From positions 2,170,001 to 2,234,000 of the forward strand of contig NZ_CP022961.1 of the NCBI RefSeq assembly GCF_002285795.1: a stretch of 64,000 nucleotides of DNA, read 5' to 3'. Below, piece by piece: positions 46,054 to 54,714 of this stretch; within the stretch, counting starts at the first letter, position 1; the number at the start of each line of letters is the position of its first letter. The stretch is from Plantactinospora sp. KBS50. GTDB lineage: Bacteria > Actinomycetota > Actinomycetes > Mycobacteriales > Micromonosporaceae. Under the pieces are notes generated by a model. That model made no database searches and had not been told where the DNA came from. It saw nothing but the letters and a program-made list of their open reading frames with translations. The translations under genes were made by a program, and so were the position numbers.

Positions 46054-47036
46054 AGGGCGGTCCCCACTAGACGACGGGAGATGGCGTTGGCCGAGAGCAC
46101 CAGGATCAGTCCGATGACCGACTCGAACAGCCCGATGGCGGCGGCGTAGCTGAAGCTGCCGGACACGACGCCGACCCGGTACAGGTAGGTCGAGATGACG
46201 TCGGCGGTCGGGTAGGTCAGCGGGTTGTACAGCAGCAGGATCTTCTCGAAGCCGATCGCCATGAACGTGCCGATGTTGAGGATCAGCAGCGTCATCATGG
46301 TCGGCCGGATGCCCGGCAGCGTCACGTGCCAGGTCTGCCGCCACCGGCTCGCGCCGTCGATCCGGGCCGCCTCGTAGAGGTTCTGGTCGATGGTGGTCAG
46401 CGCGGCCAGGTAGAGGATGGTGCCCCAGCCGACCGTCTGCCACATCTCGGAGGAGACGTAGATCGTCCGGAACCACCCCGGTTTTTGCAGGAAGGGCACG
46501 CCCTCCTGGCCTATCGCCCGTAGCCCTTCGTTCACCACGCCGTTCATCGACAGCATCTCGACGATGAAGCCGGCCACCACCACGATCGACAGGAAGTGCG
46601 GCAGGTACGAGATGGACTGGACGAACCGCTTGAGCGGCAGCGTCCGGACCTCGTTGAGCAGCAGCGCCAGGATCAGCGGCATCGGGAAGACGAAGATCAG
46701 CGTCAGGGCGCCCAGGATCAGGGTGTTGGTGAAGACCCGCCAGAAAGTGGGATCGTTAACAATGAGCCGGAAGTAGTGCATGCCGACCCACTCGTCACCG
46801 AAGAGGCTGCCGCCGGGGTGGTATCGGCGGAAAGCGATGATATTGCCCAGCATGGGCAGGTAACGAAATATGACGAAGAACAGCAGCGGCAGGACAACCA
46901 GCGAGTACAACTGCCAGTCGCGGCGTAGCGTTCGGCGCCAGGCGGGCCGGTGCGGGCGTACCGGTCGGGCTCGGCCGGACCGGGCGCTTCCCGCGCCCGG
47001 CGTCGGCTCCGCCTCCGCCGTCGTGTGGATACTCAT
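46047..47036 (-). CDS. Carbohydrate ABC transporter permease, LplB type
   Basis: From the ATG at 47036 with AGGAG seven bases upstream: 329 residues, six membrane segments (LYSLVVLPLLFFVIFRYLPMLG first), and the EAA loop LYEAARIDGASRWRQTWHVTLPGI. A second ATG five codons upstream is less well placed. This is the first gene of the seven-gene minus-strand xylan operon; a palindrome with CGAAACTTT arms lies about 75 bases upstream. Confidence 0.92.
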   Translation of the reverse strand: MSIHTTAEAEPTPGAGSARSGRARPVRPHRPAWRRTLRRDWQLYSLVVLPLLFFVIFRYLPMLGNIIAFRRYHPGGSLFGDEWVGMHYFRLIVNDPTFWRVFTNTLILGALTLIFVFPMPLILALLLNEVRTLPLKRFVQSISYLPHFLSIVVVAGFIVEMLSMNGVVNEGLRAIGQEGVPFLQKPGWFRTIYVSSEMWQTVGWGTILYLAALTTIDQNLYEAARIDGASRWRQTWHVTLPGIRPTMMTLLILNIGTFMAIGFEKILLLYNPLTYPTADVISTYLYRVGVVSGSFSYAAAIGLFESVIGLILVLSANAISRRLVGTALW

Positions 47037-47112
47037 CCTCGGACTCCTCATGCGGCGCAGGTCGTGCCGACCGGGTTGCGGCCCTCGTGGTGCTGACCAG
47101 GATTTCGGCGTT

Positions 47113-47135
47113 CGAAACTTTCTGTAAAAGTTGCG
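47113..47135. promoter_or_regulatory. Operator-like inverted repeat, xylan importer side
   Basis: CGAAACTTT-CTGTA-AAAGTTGCG has arms complementary at 8 of 9 positions. It resembles the CGAA/TTCG-containing operators of LacI-family xylan regulators such as streptomycete BxlR (recalled, not checked). No LacI gene is in the window. Confidence 0.5.
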
Positions 47136-47324
47136 GTATCCGTGCGGGGAAATTTAGGTCCGCCGGCTGATGGTGTCAAGGCTCACTCCACAGGTCACGA
47201 GCCGGTTTCGGCCCGTGTCCCGGCCGACCAGCGCGGCTGCACACCGCGAAGATCACCAGTACGTTCCGTGCACGATCACCGCTTCGCGGGGGCGGCTGCC
47301 GCGGTGAGCGGCGTGTTAAGGTTC

Positions 47325-47338
47325 TCGAACTTTTTCGA
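47325..47338. promoter_or_regulatory. Operator-like palindrome, esterase side
   Basis: TCGAA-CTTT-TTCGA has perfect 5-bp arms 80 bases before the esterase start. It shares the CGAA/TTCG half-sites with the site at 47113-47135, suggesting one regulator for both directions. Confidence 0.5.
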
Positions 47339-47418
47339 TCTTCCGCGTCCGGCGGGGCCGTCGCCGCTCGGCGGGCGCGAGGATCAGGAGTGGACCGCCG
47401 ACCCCCCTGCGAGGACCG

Positions 47419-48438
47419 ATGGCCCAGTTCGACCTACCGCTTGACCAGCTTCGCCGGTACGCGCCGGACGTGGCCGAGCCGGCGGACTTCGACGCGTTCT
47501 GGCGCTCGACCCTGGAGCGCGCCGCGCAGCGGCCGGCGCTCGTGCAGGTGTCCCCGGAGCCGACCGACCTGCGTCTGGTGCAGACCTGGGACGTCACGTT
47601 CGCCGGTTACGACGGCGCCCCCGTGCGTGCCTGGTACACCCGCCCGGCCGGGGTCGACACCCCGCTGCCGGTCGTGGTCGAATACGTCGGGTACGGCCGC
47701 GGTCGCGGCCTGCCGCACGAGCGGCTCACCTGGTCGGTCGCCGGCTACGCGCACCTGCTGATGGACTCGCGCGGGCAGGCCGGGCAGTACGGGCCGGGCG
47801 ACACCGCCGACCCGTACGGCACCACCGCCGACGGGCCGTGGGCGGTGACCCGGGGCATCCGTTCCCCGCACGACTACTACTACCGGCGCCTGATCACCGA
47901 CGCCGTGCGGGCCGTGCAGGCCGCCCGCGAGCTGCCGGGCGTCGACCCGGACCGGGTCGTGGCGGCCGGCAACAGCCAGGGCGGCGGGCTGGCCATCGCG
48001 GTGGCCGGGCTCGTCCCCGACCTGACCGCGATGCTGACCACCGCCCCGTTCCTCTGCCACCTCCAACGGGCCATCGAGATCACCGACGACGGGCCGTACG
48101 GCGAGGTCGCGCAGTACCTGGCGGTCCATCGGGAGGCCGAGGAGCAGGTCCGGCACACCCTCTCGTACGTGGACGGCGTGACGTTCGCCCGCCGGGCCAC
48201 CGCACCGGCCCAGTTCGGGATCGGGCTGCGCGACCGGGTGTGCCCGCCCAGCACCGGCTTCGCCGCCTACAACCAGTACGGCGCCGCCAACGGCCGGCCG
48301 GACAGTCCGGACCGGGAGGTCCACGTCTACCCGTTCAACCAGCACGAGGGCGGCGAGGCCGTACAGGTCCGCCGGCAGCTGCGCTGGCTCGCCGAGGTGC
48401 TGGCCAAGCCCGGCCCGGCTGAGCCGGCCGCCGGCTGA
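47419..48438 (+). CDS. Acetylxylan esterase / cephalosporin-C deacetylase, CE7
   Basis: 339 residues, alpha/beta hydrolase. The CE7 triad is visible: S186 in GNSQGGGLAIA, D272 in GLRDRVCPPST and H309 in NQHEGG, plus the RGQ motif (MDSRGQAGQ) and DYYYRRLITDAVRA. No signal peptide, so it deacetylates imported acetylated xylo-oligosaccharides. It is divergent from the xylan import operon with a shared regulatory region, completing a set that removes acetyl, glucuronosyl, galactosyl/arabinosyl and xylosyl groups. Confidence 0.93.
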   Translation: MAQFDLPLDQLRRYAPDVAEPADFDAFWRSTLERAAQRPALVQVSPEPTDLRLVQTWDVTFAGYDGAPVRAWYTRPAGVDTPLPVVVEYVGYGRGRGLPHERLTWSVAGYAHLLMDSRGQAGQYGPGDTADPYGTTADGPWAVTRGIRSPHDYYYRRLITDAVRAVQAARELPGVDPDRVVAAGNSQGGGLAIAVAGLVPDLTAMLTTAPFLCHLQRAIEITDDGPYGEVAQYLAVHREAEEQVRHTLSYVDGVTFARRATAPAQFGIGLRDRVCPPSTGFAAYNQYGAANGRPDSPDREVHVYPFNQHEGGEAVQVRRQLRWLAEVLAKPGPAEPAAG

Positions 48439-48500
48439 GCCGACCGGGGGCCGCGCCGCCGGCCGAGCCGACCGGGGGCCGCGCCGCCGGCCGAGCCCGG
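48431..48500. repeat. 28-bp tandem repeat, two units plus partial
   Basis: Units at 48431-48458 and 48459-48486 differ at one base, with a 14-base partial copy after. They cover the last codon and stop of the esterase gene and fill the gap to the convergent dehydratase gene. Confidence 0.85.
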
Positions 48501-48514
48501 CGGCCGGGCCCACC

Positions 48515-49723
48515 TCACCAGGGGTGCAGGCTGCCGTCCTCCAGCCGGTTCACCGGCAGGTACGCGGGGGAGTAGGGGTAGCGGGCCGCCGCCTCCTCGT
48601 CGATGTCCACCCCGAGGCCCGGCGACTCGCTCGGGTGCAGGTAGCCGTCGGCGAAGTGGTACCCGTGCGGGAACACCGCGTCCGTCTCGTCGGTGTGCCG
48701 CATGTACTCCTGCAGCCCGAAGTTCGGGATCGAGATGTCCAGGTGCAGCGCGGCGGCCATGCACACCGGCGACAAATCGGTGGCGCCGTGCGAACCGCTG
48801 CGCACGTGGTGCAGGGCGGCGAAGTCGAAGACCCGGCGCAGGTGGCTGATCCCGCCGGCACGCACCACGGTCATCCGGATGTAGTCGATGAGCTGCTCGG
48901 AGATGAGCTGCGTGGCGTCCCAGACGCTGTTGAACACCTCGCCCGTGGCGATCGGGGTGGTGGTGTGCTGGCGGATGAGCCGGAAGCCCTCCTGCAACTC
49001 GGCGCGGACCGGATCCTCCATCCAGGTCAGCGCGTGCGGTTCGAGGCTGCGGCCCAGCCGGCCCGCCTCGATCGGGGTCAGCCGGTGGTGCACGTCGTGC
49101 AGCAGTTGCAGGTTCGGCCCGAACTCGTCCCGGACCCGGGCGAACACCGACGGGGTGTGGGACAGGTACCGCTGCGTCGACCAGGTGGTCTCGGTCGGCC
49201 GGGCCGCGTCGGCCGGCTCGTAGAACATCTTGTCGGCGCTCACCCCGTACGTCTTGGCCAGGCCCGGCACGCCGCACTGCACCCGCACCGCCCGGTAGCC
49301 CAGGTCCACGAACCGGGCCACCTCGACCAGCACCTCCTCCGGCGTCTCGCCGTTGGCGTGCCCGTACACCGTGACGCCCTCCCGGGACCGGCCGCCCAGC
49401 AGCTGGTAGACCGGCAGTCCCGCGACCTTGCCCTTGATGTCCCACAGCGCCGTGTCCACCGCCGCGATCGCGCTCATCGTGACCGGACCCCGCCGCCAGT
49501 ACGCCCCCTGGTAGAGGTACTGCCAGGTGTCCTCGATCCGGGCCGGGTCGCGGCCGATCAGCAGCGGCACCACGTGCTCGCGCAGGTACGCCTCGACGGC
49601 CAGCTCGCGGCCGTTGAGCGTGGCGTCGCCGACCCCGGTGACACCCTCGTCGGTGACGATCTTCAGGGTCACGAAGTTCCGGCCCGGACAGGTGACAATG
49701 ACCCGAGCATCGACAATCTTCAT
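48515..49723 (-). CDS. manD: D-mannonate dehydratase family enzyme (enolase superfamily)
   Basis: 402 residues from an ATG with GAGGGAGA upstream. The sequence [77 protein letters not shown] and [13 protein letters not shown] are characteristic of the ManD subgroup. It converts D-mannonate to 2-keto-3-deoxygluconate. That is the step after glucuronate isomerisation and reduction, so it links to the uronate released by the GH67 enzyme. Some ManD relatives prefer gluconate or are barely active. It is convergent with the esterase. Confidence 0.9.
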   Translation of the reverse strand: MKIVDARVIVTCPGRNFVTLKIVTDEGVTGVGDATLNGRELAVEAYLREHVVPLLIGRDPARIEDTWQYLYQGAYWRRGPVTMSAIAAVDTALWDIKGKVAGLPVYQLLGGRSREGVTVYGHANGETPEEVLVEVARFVDLGYRAVRVQCGVPGLAKTYGVSADKMFYEPADAARPTETTWSTQRYLSHTPSVFARVRDEFGPNLQLLHDVHHRLTPIEAGRLGRSLEPHALTWMEDPVRAELQEGFRLIRQHTTTPIATGEVFNSVWDATQLISEQLIDYIRMTVVRAGGISHLRRVFDFAALHHVRSGSHGATDLSPVCMAAALHLDISIPNFGLQEYMRHTDETDAVFPHGYHFADGYLHPSESPGLGVDIDEEAAARYPYSPAYLPVNRLEDGSLHPW

Positions 49724-49861
49724 TGGTCTCCCTCGGTCGGCGCGGGCGCCGGTGCGCGGCCACTCTACCGGCCCGTTCTCGACGTGGCGCGGGCGGTTTC
49801 GGCCGACGTGGCGCCGGCCCGTCGCCGCCGCGGCGCGGGCGGTCGCGGTGCGCGGCGGCAG

Positions 49862-49897
49862 GATTCTGCTGGCGGCAGATCTCCCGCGGGCAGAATC
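49862..49897. promoter_or_regulatory. Dyad upstream of clpP
   Basis: GATTCTGC (49862-49869) and GCAGAATC (49890-49897) are perfectly inverted; a second nested palindrome TCTGC-TGGCG-GCAGA lies at 49865-49879. It sits about 90-120 bases before the clpP ATG. It does not look like a ClgR box, so the binding factor is unknown. Confidence 0.45.
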
Positions 49898-49982
49898 GGG
49901 TGCCCCCGGCCGTACCGGTGGGCAAGGCTGGATCCGTCGGAGGCCGGGACGGTCGGCGTCCCGCCGGGGTACGGAGGTGGCC

Positions 49983-50588
49983 ATGCGCACGAACTCGATG
50001 GGCGTCTGGATGCGGACGGAGGCGCCCGCCTCGTTCGGCGACGCGGTGCTGGACCGGCTGCTGCGGGAACGGATCGTCTTCCTCGGCACCGAGGTCACCG
50101 ACGACTCGGCCAACGTCATCTGCGCCCAGATCCTGCTGCTCGCCGCGGACGACCCGGACCGGGACATCCAGCTCTACATCAACTCGCCGGGCGGCTCGAT
50201 CAGCGCCGGCATGGCGGTCTACGACACGATGCAGTTCGTCAACAACGACGTGGTCACCATCGCCATGGGCCTGGCCGGGTCGATGGCGCAGTTCCTGCTC
50301 TGCTGCGGCACCGCGGGCAAGCGGTACGCACTGCCGCACTCGCGGATCATGATGCACCAGCTCTCCGGCGGCTTCGGCGGCACCGCGGCGGACATCGCGA
50401 TCCAGGCCGAGAACATGCTGCACGTGAAGCGGACCTCGTACGAACTGCTGGCCCGGCACACCGGACACACGGCCGAGGAGATCGAGCGGGACTCCGACCG
50501 GGACCGCTGGTTCACCGCCACCGAGGCCCGCGACTACGGGATGATCGACCAGGTCATCGCCCGCGCGGCGGACATGCCGGCCGGCTAG
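49983..50588 (+). CDS. clpP: ATP-dependent Clp protease proteolytic subunit
   Basis: 201 residues from an ATG with GGAGG five bases upstream. The catalytic triad is complete: S100 ([11 protein letters not shown]), H125 (IMMHQLSGG) and D174 ([10 protein letters not shown]), plus [18 protein letters not shown]. It stands alone, with no second clpP or clpX beside it, so it is likely one of the additional ClpP paralogues (ClpP3-5 type) seen in actinomycetes. A dyad upstream suggests dedicated control. It is convergent with the F420-dependent oxidoreductase gene. Confidence 0.93.
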   Translation: MRTNSMGVWMRTEAPASFGDAVLDRLLRERIVFLGTEVTDDSANVICAQILLLAADDPDRDIQLYINSPGGSISAGMAVYDTMQFVNNDVVTIAMGLAGSMAQFLLCCGTAGKRYALPHSRIMMHQLSGGFGGTAADIAIQAENMLHVKRTSYELLARHTGHTAEEIERDSDRDRWFTATEARDYGMIDQVIARAADMPAG

Positions 50589-50622
50589 ACCGGTCCGCCC
50601 ACCCGCAGCGGCGTCCGGGGCA

Positions 50623-50643
50623 CCGCGGGGGCCAACCCCGCGG
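50623..50643. terminator. Hairpin between convergent clpP and oxidoreductase genes
   Basis: CCGCGGGG-GCCAA-CCCCGCGG has a perfect 8-bp stem and a 5-base loop, 35 bases after the clpP stop. It is probably a bidirectional terminator. Confidence 0.55.
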
Positions 50644-50703
50644 GCGTCCGCGGGGTCCACCCGCGCTCGACGTCGAGCCCGGGGGTCCCGGCCCCGGGCG
50701 CGG

Positions 50704-51666
50704 TCACAGGTCGCGCAGGCGCGGGAGGAACTCGTCCCGGGCCCAGTCGAGGAACAGCGGCTGGCTGTTGCCGCCGATCTGCACGACCGCCACGTGCGTG
50801 AAGCCCGCGTCGACGAACCTCTTGAAGGCCGCGACGTGCGCGTCGACGTCCGGCCCGCACGGGACGGCGCGGGCCACGTCCTCCTCCCGGACGAAGGCGG
50901 TCGCGCTGTCGAACGACGGCGGTCCGGGCAGGTCCGCGTTGACCTTCCAGCCCAGCCCGGACCACCGGAACTGGTCGTGCGCGATCCGGCGGCACTCCCG
51001 CTCGTCCGGGCCGTAGCAGATGGCCACCTGCCCGTACCGCGGTTTGCCGGCGCCGCCGGCGTCGTCGAAGAGGTCCACCACCCGCGGGTCCGGCTCGGTG
51101 TTGATCAGCGCGTCGCCGTACTCGGCGGCCAGTTCCACCGACGACGGCCCGGACGCGGCCACGGCGACCGGCACCGGGGTGTCCGGCCGGTCCCACAGGT
51201 ACGCCTCGGGCACGCTGAAGTGGTCGCCGGAGTAGGTGAGCGTCTCGCCGTCCAGCAGCGGCCGGATGATCTGTAGCGCCTCCTCCAGCATCTCGTGCCG
51301 TTCCTGCACGTGCGGCCAGCCGCCCACCACGTGTTCGTTGAGGTTCTCCCCGGCGCCGAGGCCCAGGGTGAACCGGCCGCCGGAGAGCAGACCGACGGTG
51401 GCGGCCTTCTGCGCCACCACGGCGGGGTGGTAGCGGCGGGTCGGGCAGGTCACCATCGTCATCAGGTCCATCCGGGTGGTCGCGTGGGCGACCGCGCCGA
51501 GCACCGACCAGGCGTACGGGGAATGCCCCTGGGATTCCAGCCACGGGTGGTAGTGGTCGGAGATCGCCACCAGGTCGAAGCCGGCGTCCTCGGCCCGGAC
51601 CGCGTGGTCGACCAGTTGCCGCGGCCCGGCCTGTTCGCACATCAGCGTGTATCCCACTGCGACCAC
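50704..51666 (-). CDS. LLM-class F420-dependent oxidoreductase
   Basis: 320 residues; GTG start with AGGAGG six bases upstream. Luciferase-like TIM barrel close to F420-dependent glucose-6-phosphate dehydrogenase-type proteins: VGYTLMCEQAGPRQLVDHAV, AISDHYHPWLESQGHSPYAW, LGLGAGENLNEHVVGGWP and HDQFRWSGLGWKVNADL. The HYHPW and GAGENLNEH stretches match the F420-binding subfamily. The substrate is not predictable. It is divergent from the mannanase gene. Confidence 0.9.
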   Translation of the reverse strand: MVAVGYTLMCEQAGPRQLVDHAVRAEDAGFDLVAISDHYHPWLESQGHSPYAWSVLGAVAHATTRMDLMTMVTCPTRRYHPAVVAQKAATVGLLSGGRFTLGLGAGENLNEHVVGGWPHVQERHEMLEEALQIIRPLLDGETLTYSGDHFSVPEAYLWDRPDTPVPVAVAASGPSSVELAAEYGDALINTEPDPRVVDLFDDAGGAGKPRYGQVAICYGPDERECRRIAHDQFRWSGLGWKVNADLPGPPSFDSATAFVREEDVARAVPCGPDVDAHVAAFKRFVDAGFTHVAVVQIGGNSQPLFLDWARDEFLPRLRDL

Positions 51667-51762
51667 GGCGGTCCTCCTCGCTCCGATCGGCCCCCGGGCC
51701 AGTACCCCCTGCGGGACGTCCCGAACCGGTGGCCGGCGAGCGGGTCGCAGATAGTGATGGCC

Positions 51763-51792
51763 TTGACTGTCTGCGGCTCCGGCCGGTACAGT
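51763..51792 (+). promoter_or_regulatory. Promoter of the beta-mannanase gene
   Basis: TTGACT at 51763-51768 and TACAGT at 51787-51792 with 18 bases between. Transcription would start near 51799, immediately before the operator palindrome. Confidence 0.65.
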
Positions 51793-51800
51793 CGGCGGCG

Positions 51801-51814
51801 CTTAACCGGTTAAG
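51801..51814. promoter_or_regulatory. LacI-type operator of the beta-mannanase gene
   Basis: CTTAACCGGTTAAG is a perfect 14-bp palindrome with the central CG typical of LacI-family operators. It covers the expected transcription start, where a bound repressor would block initiation until a manno-oligosaccharide or related sugar is present. Confidence 0.7.
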
Positions 51815-52049
51815 GGCAGAGACCGGTACGCATCGAGCCGGCGGGCGCTGTCCGGGCTACAGCTCCCGAAACGCCGCGCCCCCACGGGTGCGCGGCGGCG
51901 ACGCGCGTCCCCACCGCTGGCGCGCGGACCCCGGGCGTCAGCGCCGGCGCTCCCCGCGCCGCCGGCTGGCGCGACCCCTTCCGCGTCCGTCCGGGCGCGG
52001 CCCTCCCCGCGTCCCGCTGCCGGGACGCCCGGTCAACGAGGTAAGGCCC

Positions 52050-53447
52050 ATGAGAACCCGCCTGTCCGCCCTCGCGGCGGGGCTGCTCGCCCTGTTCGCG
52101 GCGGTATTCGTCATCGTCCAACCCGCGCAGGCCGCCGCCGGCTTCTACATCAGCGGCGGCAAGCTGATGGACGCCAACGGCAACGCCTTCGTGATGCGCG
52201 GAGTGAACCACGCGCACACCTGGTATCCCCAACAGACCGGCTCGTTCGCCGACATCGCGTCGCTGGGCGCCAACACCGTGCGGGTCGTGCTGAGCAGCGG
52301 CGACCGGTGGACGCAGAACAGCCCGAGCGACGTCGCGAACGTCATCTCGCTGTGCAAGGCCAACCGGCTGATCTGCGTGCTGGAGGTGCACGACACCACC
52401 GGCTACGGCGAGGAAGGCGCCGCGATCACCCTGGACCGCGCGGTGGACTACTGGCTCACCCTCAAGAGCGTGCTCACCGGCCAGGAGGCGTACACCATCA
52501 TCAACATCGGCAACGAGCCGTACGGCAACCAGGGCTACAGCACCTGGGCGACGGACACGGCCAACGCCGTCAAGCGGCTGCGCAGCAACGGGTTCAACCA
52601 CACGATCATGGTCGACGCGCCCAACTGGGGTCAGGACTGGACCTTCACCATGCGGGACAACGCCTCCACCGTGTGGAACGCCGACCCGAACAAGAACACC
52701 CTCTTCTCGATCCACATGTACGGCGTCTTCGACACCGCCGCGGAGGTCACCGACTACCTGGGTCGGTTCCGCACCGCCGGCCTGCCGATCGCGGTGGGGG
52801 AGTTCGGCTTCGACCACTCCGACGGCAACCCGGACGAGGACACGATCATGTCCTACAGCCAGGCCAACGGCATCGGCTACCTCGGCTGGTCGTGGAGCGG
52901 CAACAGCGGCGGCGTGGAGTACCTGGACATGGCCACCAACTTCAACAAGAACCAGCTGACCAGCTGGGGTGAGCGGATCTTCAACGGCGCCAACGGCATC
53001 AAGCAGACCGCCAAGGTCGCGAGCGTCTACTCCAGCACCCCGCCGACGACGACTCCGCCGACCACCACCCCGCCGACCACCACCCCGCCCACGACCACCC
53101 CGCCGACCACGGCTCCGCCGACGACCGCCCCGCCGACCACGCCGCCGGCGGGTCGCACCTGCACCGCCACCTACACGCTGACCAACCAGTGGCCCGGCGG
53201 ATTCCAGGGTGACGTCAAGGTGACCGCCGGCAGTTCGGCGATCACCGGCTGGACCGTCACCTGGACCTGGCCCGGCGGCCAGCAGATCACCAACTCCTGG
53301 AACGCCACGGTCACCGTCAGCGGATCCACGGTGACCGCCCGCAACGCGGCGTACAACGGCAGCCTCGGCGCGGGTGCGAGCACCTCGCTCGGCTTCACCG
53401 CCAGCGGCACCGGCGTCTCCCCGACGGCGAGCTGCACGGCGAGCTGA
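52050..53447 (+). CDS. Secreted beta-mannanase: GH5 (subfamily 8-like) with CBM2
   Basis: 465 residues. A Sec signal peptide (MRTRLSALAAGLLALFAAVF...QPAQA) ends near residue 28-30. The catalytic domain starts GFYISGGKLMDANGNAFVMR with GVNHAHTWYP; acid/base E156 is in NIGNEPYG and nucleophile E251 in AVGEFGFDHS, as in streptomycete ManA-type GH5_8 mannanases. A PTTTP linker (residues about 330-355) joins a C-terminal CBM2 with conserved tryptophans (NQWPGGFQG, WTVTWTWPGG) and terminal cysteines. It degrades mannan associated with cellulose outside the cell. The promoter has an operator on the start site. Confidence 0.94.
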   Translation: MRTRLSALAAGLLALFAAVFVIVQPAQAAAGFYISGGKLMDANGNAFVMRGVNHAHTWYPQQTGSFADIASLGANTVRVVLSSGDRWTQNSPSDVANVISLCKANRLICVLEVHDTTGYGEEGAAITLDRAVDYWLTLKSVLTGQEAYTIINIGNEPYGNQGYSTWATDTANAVKRLRSNGFNHTIMVDAPNWGQDWTFTMRDNASTVWNADPNKNTLFSIHMYGVFDTAAEVTDYLGRFRTAGLPIAVGEFGFDHSDGNPDEDTIMSYSQANGIGYLGWSWSGNSGGVEYLDMATNFNKNQLTSWGERIFNGANGIKQTAKVASVYSSTPPTTTPPTTTPPTTTPPTTTPPTTAPPTTAPPTTPPAGRTCTATYTLTNQWPGGFQGDVKVTAGSSAITGWTVTWTWPGGQQITNSWNATVTVSGSTVTARNAAYNGSLGAGASTSLGFTASGTGVSPTASCTAS

Positions 53448-53477
53448 TCCGGCCGCCGCGCGCGGTCCCACCGTGTC

Positions 53478-53524
53478 GATCGTGGATTTCCGGTGCCCCG
53501 GGTGGGCGCCGGAAATCCACGATC
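53478..53524 (+). terminator. Hairpin terminator after the mannanase gene
   Basis: GATCGTGGATTTCCGG (53478-53493) pairs perfectly over 16 bases with 53509-53524 around a 15-base loop, 30 bases after the stop codon. Confidence 0.75.
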
Positions 53525-53667
53525 ACCGGTTCGGGACGGCATGGCGGCGGGGACCTCCGCGCGCGGGCAACCGATCGATCGGGTTTGGCCGCCGACGGCG
53601 CTGGGCACCTTCGGGGCTGCCTCGTTCCGCCGAACGGGAGCAGATTTCTCACCCCAAGGAGCTGACT

Positions 53668-53937
53668 GTGACCGTCACCGGCATCCTCGTTGCGATCGTC
53701 GTCGGTCTGATCATCGGTGCGCTGGGCCGACTCGTCGTACCGGGCAAGCAGAACCTTCCGATCTGGCTCACCATCGTCATCGGTATCGTGGCCGCGCTGC
53801 TCGGCACGATCGTGGCCGGCGCGTTCGGCGTGAAGGACACCGCAGGGTTCGACTGGATCGAGTTCTTCCTCCAGGTCATCTTCGCCGCCATCGGCGTCGC
53901 CATCGTCGCCGGCACGTACGGCCGGCGCCGGGTCTGA
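53668..53937 (+). CDS. GlsB/YeaQ/YmgE family small membrane protein
   Basis: 89 residues from GTG with AAGGAG six bases upstream. Three hydrophobic segments: TGILVAIVVGLIIGALGRLVV, then LTIVIGIVAALLGTIVAGAFG and FFLQVIFAAIGVAIVAG, with the family's GRLVVPG and C-terminal RRR. These transglycosylase-associated proteins are often stress-induced; their function is unknown. A partly DevR-box-like sequence (GGCACCTTCGGGGC) lies at 53604-53617, too weak to call. Confidence 0.9.
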   Translation: MTVTGILVAIVVGLIIGALGRLVVPGKQNLPIWLTIVIGIVAALLGTIVAGAFGVKDTAGFDWIEFFLQVIFAAIGVAIVAGTYGRRRV

Positions 53938-53998
53938 CCCGCCGGGTCTGACCCGCCGGTCCGACCCGCCGGTCCGATCCGCCGGTCCGGCTCCGGGT
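53937..53998. repeat. 13-bp tandem repeat after the small membrane protein gene
   Basis: Four to five units of GACCCGCCGGTCC (first with an extra GT) begin at the stop codon. The period is not a multiple of three. Confidence 0.7.
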
Positions 53999-54031
53999 CC
54001 GGGCCCCCGTCGGGGCGTACCGGAAATGGGT

Positions 54032-54063
54032 GCGGCCTCCGGAGCATGCGCTCCGGAGGCCGC
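54032..54063. terminator. Bidirectional hairpin terminator
   Basis: GCGGCCTCCGGAGC (54032-54045) and its exact complement (54050-54063) flank an ATGC loop. It lies between the convergent small membrane protein genes. Confidence 0.75.
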
Positions 54064-54152
54064 GGTCGTGATCTCGTTGCCGGATGGCTCCCGGGTGGAC
54101 CGACGGCGCTCAGCGGCGCCGGGCGGCTCCCGGCAGGGTCATCCGGCGGACG

Positions 54153-54521
54153 TCACCGTCCCCGGTGACGCCAGTTGCTGCCCAGCTTCGCCAGACCCCG
54201 GCTACCCAGGTAGGCGATGGTCAGCAGGGTGATCAGCCACCAGGCCTGGTTGGCCTGGAAGATGTCCACCCCAGGGCCGTTACCGCTGGAGCCGACCCAC
54301 CACGAGGCGAGCAGCACACCGCCGACCGCGGCCAGGTAGACCCAGAACTCCGTCGACAGCACCGCGGGCTTGGTCTCGGTGCCCGGTGCCGGCGACCGAG
54401 CGCCGTCAGGCATCGGCCGCGCCGTCGCCATGTCCGGCATCTGCCGGGTGTCGGCGTCCGCCATCCGGCGGGTGTCCGGCTGCTGAGCGGTGGCCCTGTT
54501 CATCTGCGTCTGCGTGCTCAT
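54153..54521 (-). CDS. Hypothetical small membrane protein
   Basis: 122 residues from an ATG with AGGAGG six bases upstream. Residues 1-70 are polar, Thr/Met/Pro-rich (MSTQTQMNRATAQQPDTRR with DTRQMPDMATARPMPD). Two hydrophobic helices follow: STEFWVYLAAVGGVLLASWW and QAWWLITLLTIAYLGSRGLA. This matches the general look of conserved actinobacterial two-helix proteins with no known function. It is divergent from the next small gene with about 190 bases between. Confidence 0.75.
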   Translation of the reverse strand: MSTQTQMNRATAQQPDTRRMADADTRQMPDMATARPMPDGARSPAPGTETKPAVLSTEFWVYLAAVGGVLLASWWVGSSGNGPGVDIFQANQAWWLITLLTIAYLGSRGLAKLGSNWRHRGR

Positions 54522-54714
54522 CTTTTCCTCCTCGGATTCGATGAGGCTGCACCTTCTTCCAACAACCCCGGCCGTGCCCGCACCCGCGGTCACCGTCAGG
54601 GCTTGCGTGGGTTTCCCGGGCGGCCGGCGAGCAAACGGATATCGCCGGCCGGTTGGCGTTTATCCCACCCGGCCACGGGCACGCAACCGGGGTTGTCGAC
54701 TGGCGAGCGAGGTG

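Larger units (their letters stand above)
47037..47418. other. Divergent promoter region of the xylan operon and the esterase gene
   Basis: 382 bases without a gene. It is locally AT-richer at 47100-47155 and 47318-47345, exactly where two CGAA-type palindromes lie, one near each divergent gene. I could not assign clear -35/-10 pairs. Confidence 0.6.
51667..52049. other. Divergent promoter region and 250-base leader of the mannanase gene
   Basis: 383 bases without a gene. It holds the mannanase promoter and its operator (listed separately). From about 51800 to 52049 the transcript leader is very GC-rich with many potential stems; no known riboswitch consensus is recognisable. Confidence 0.6.
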
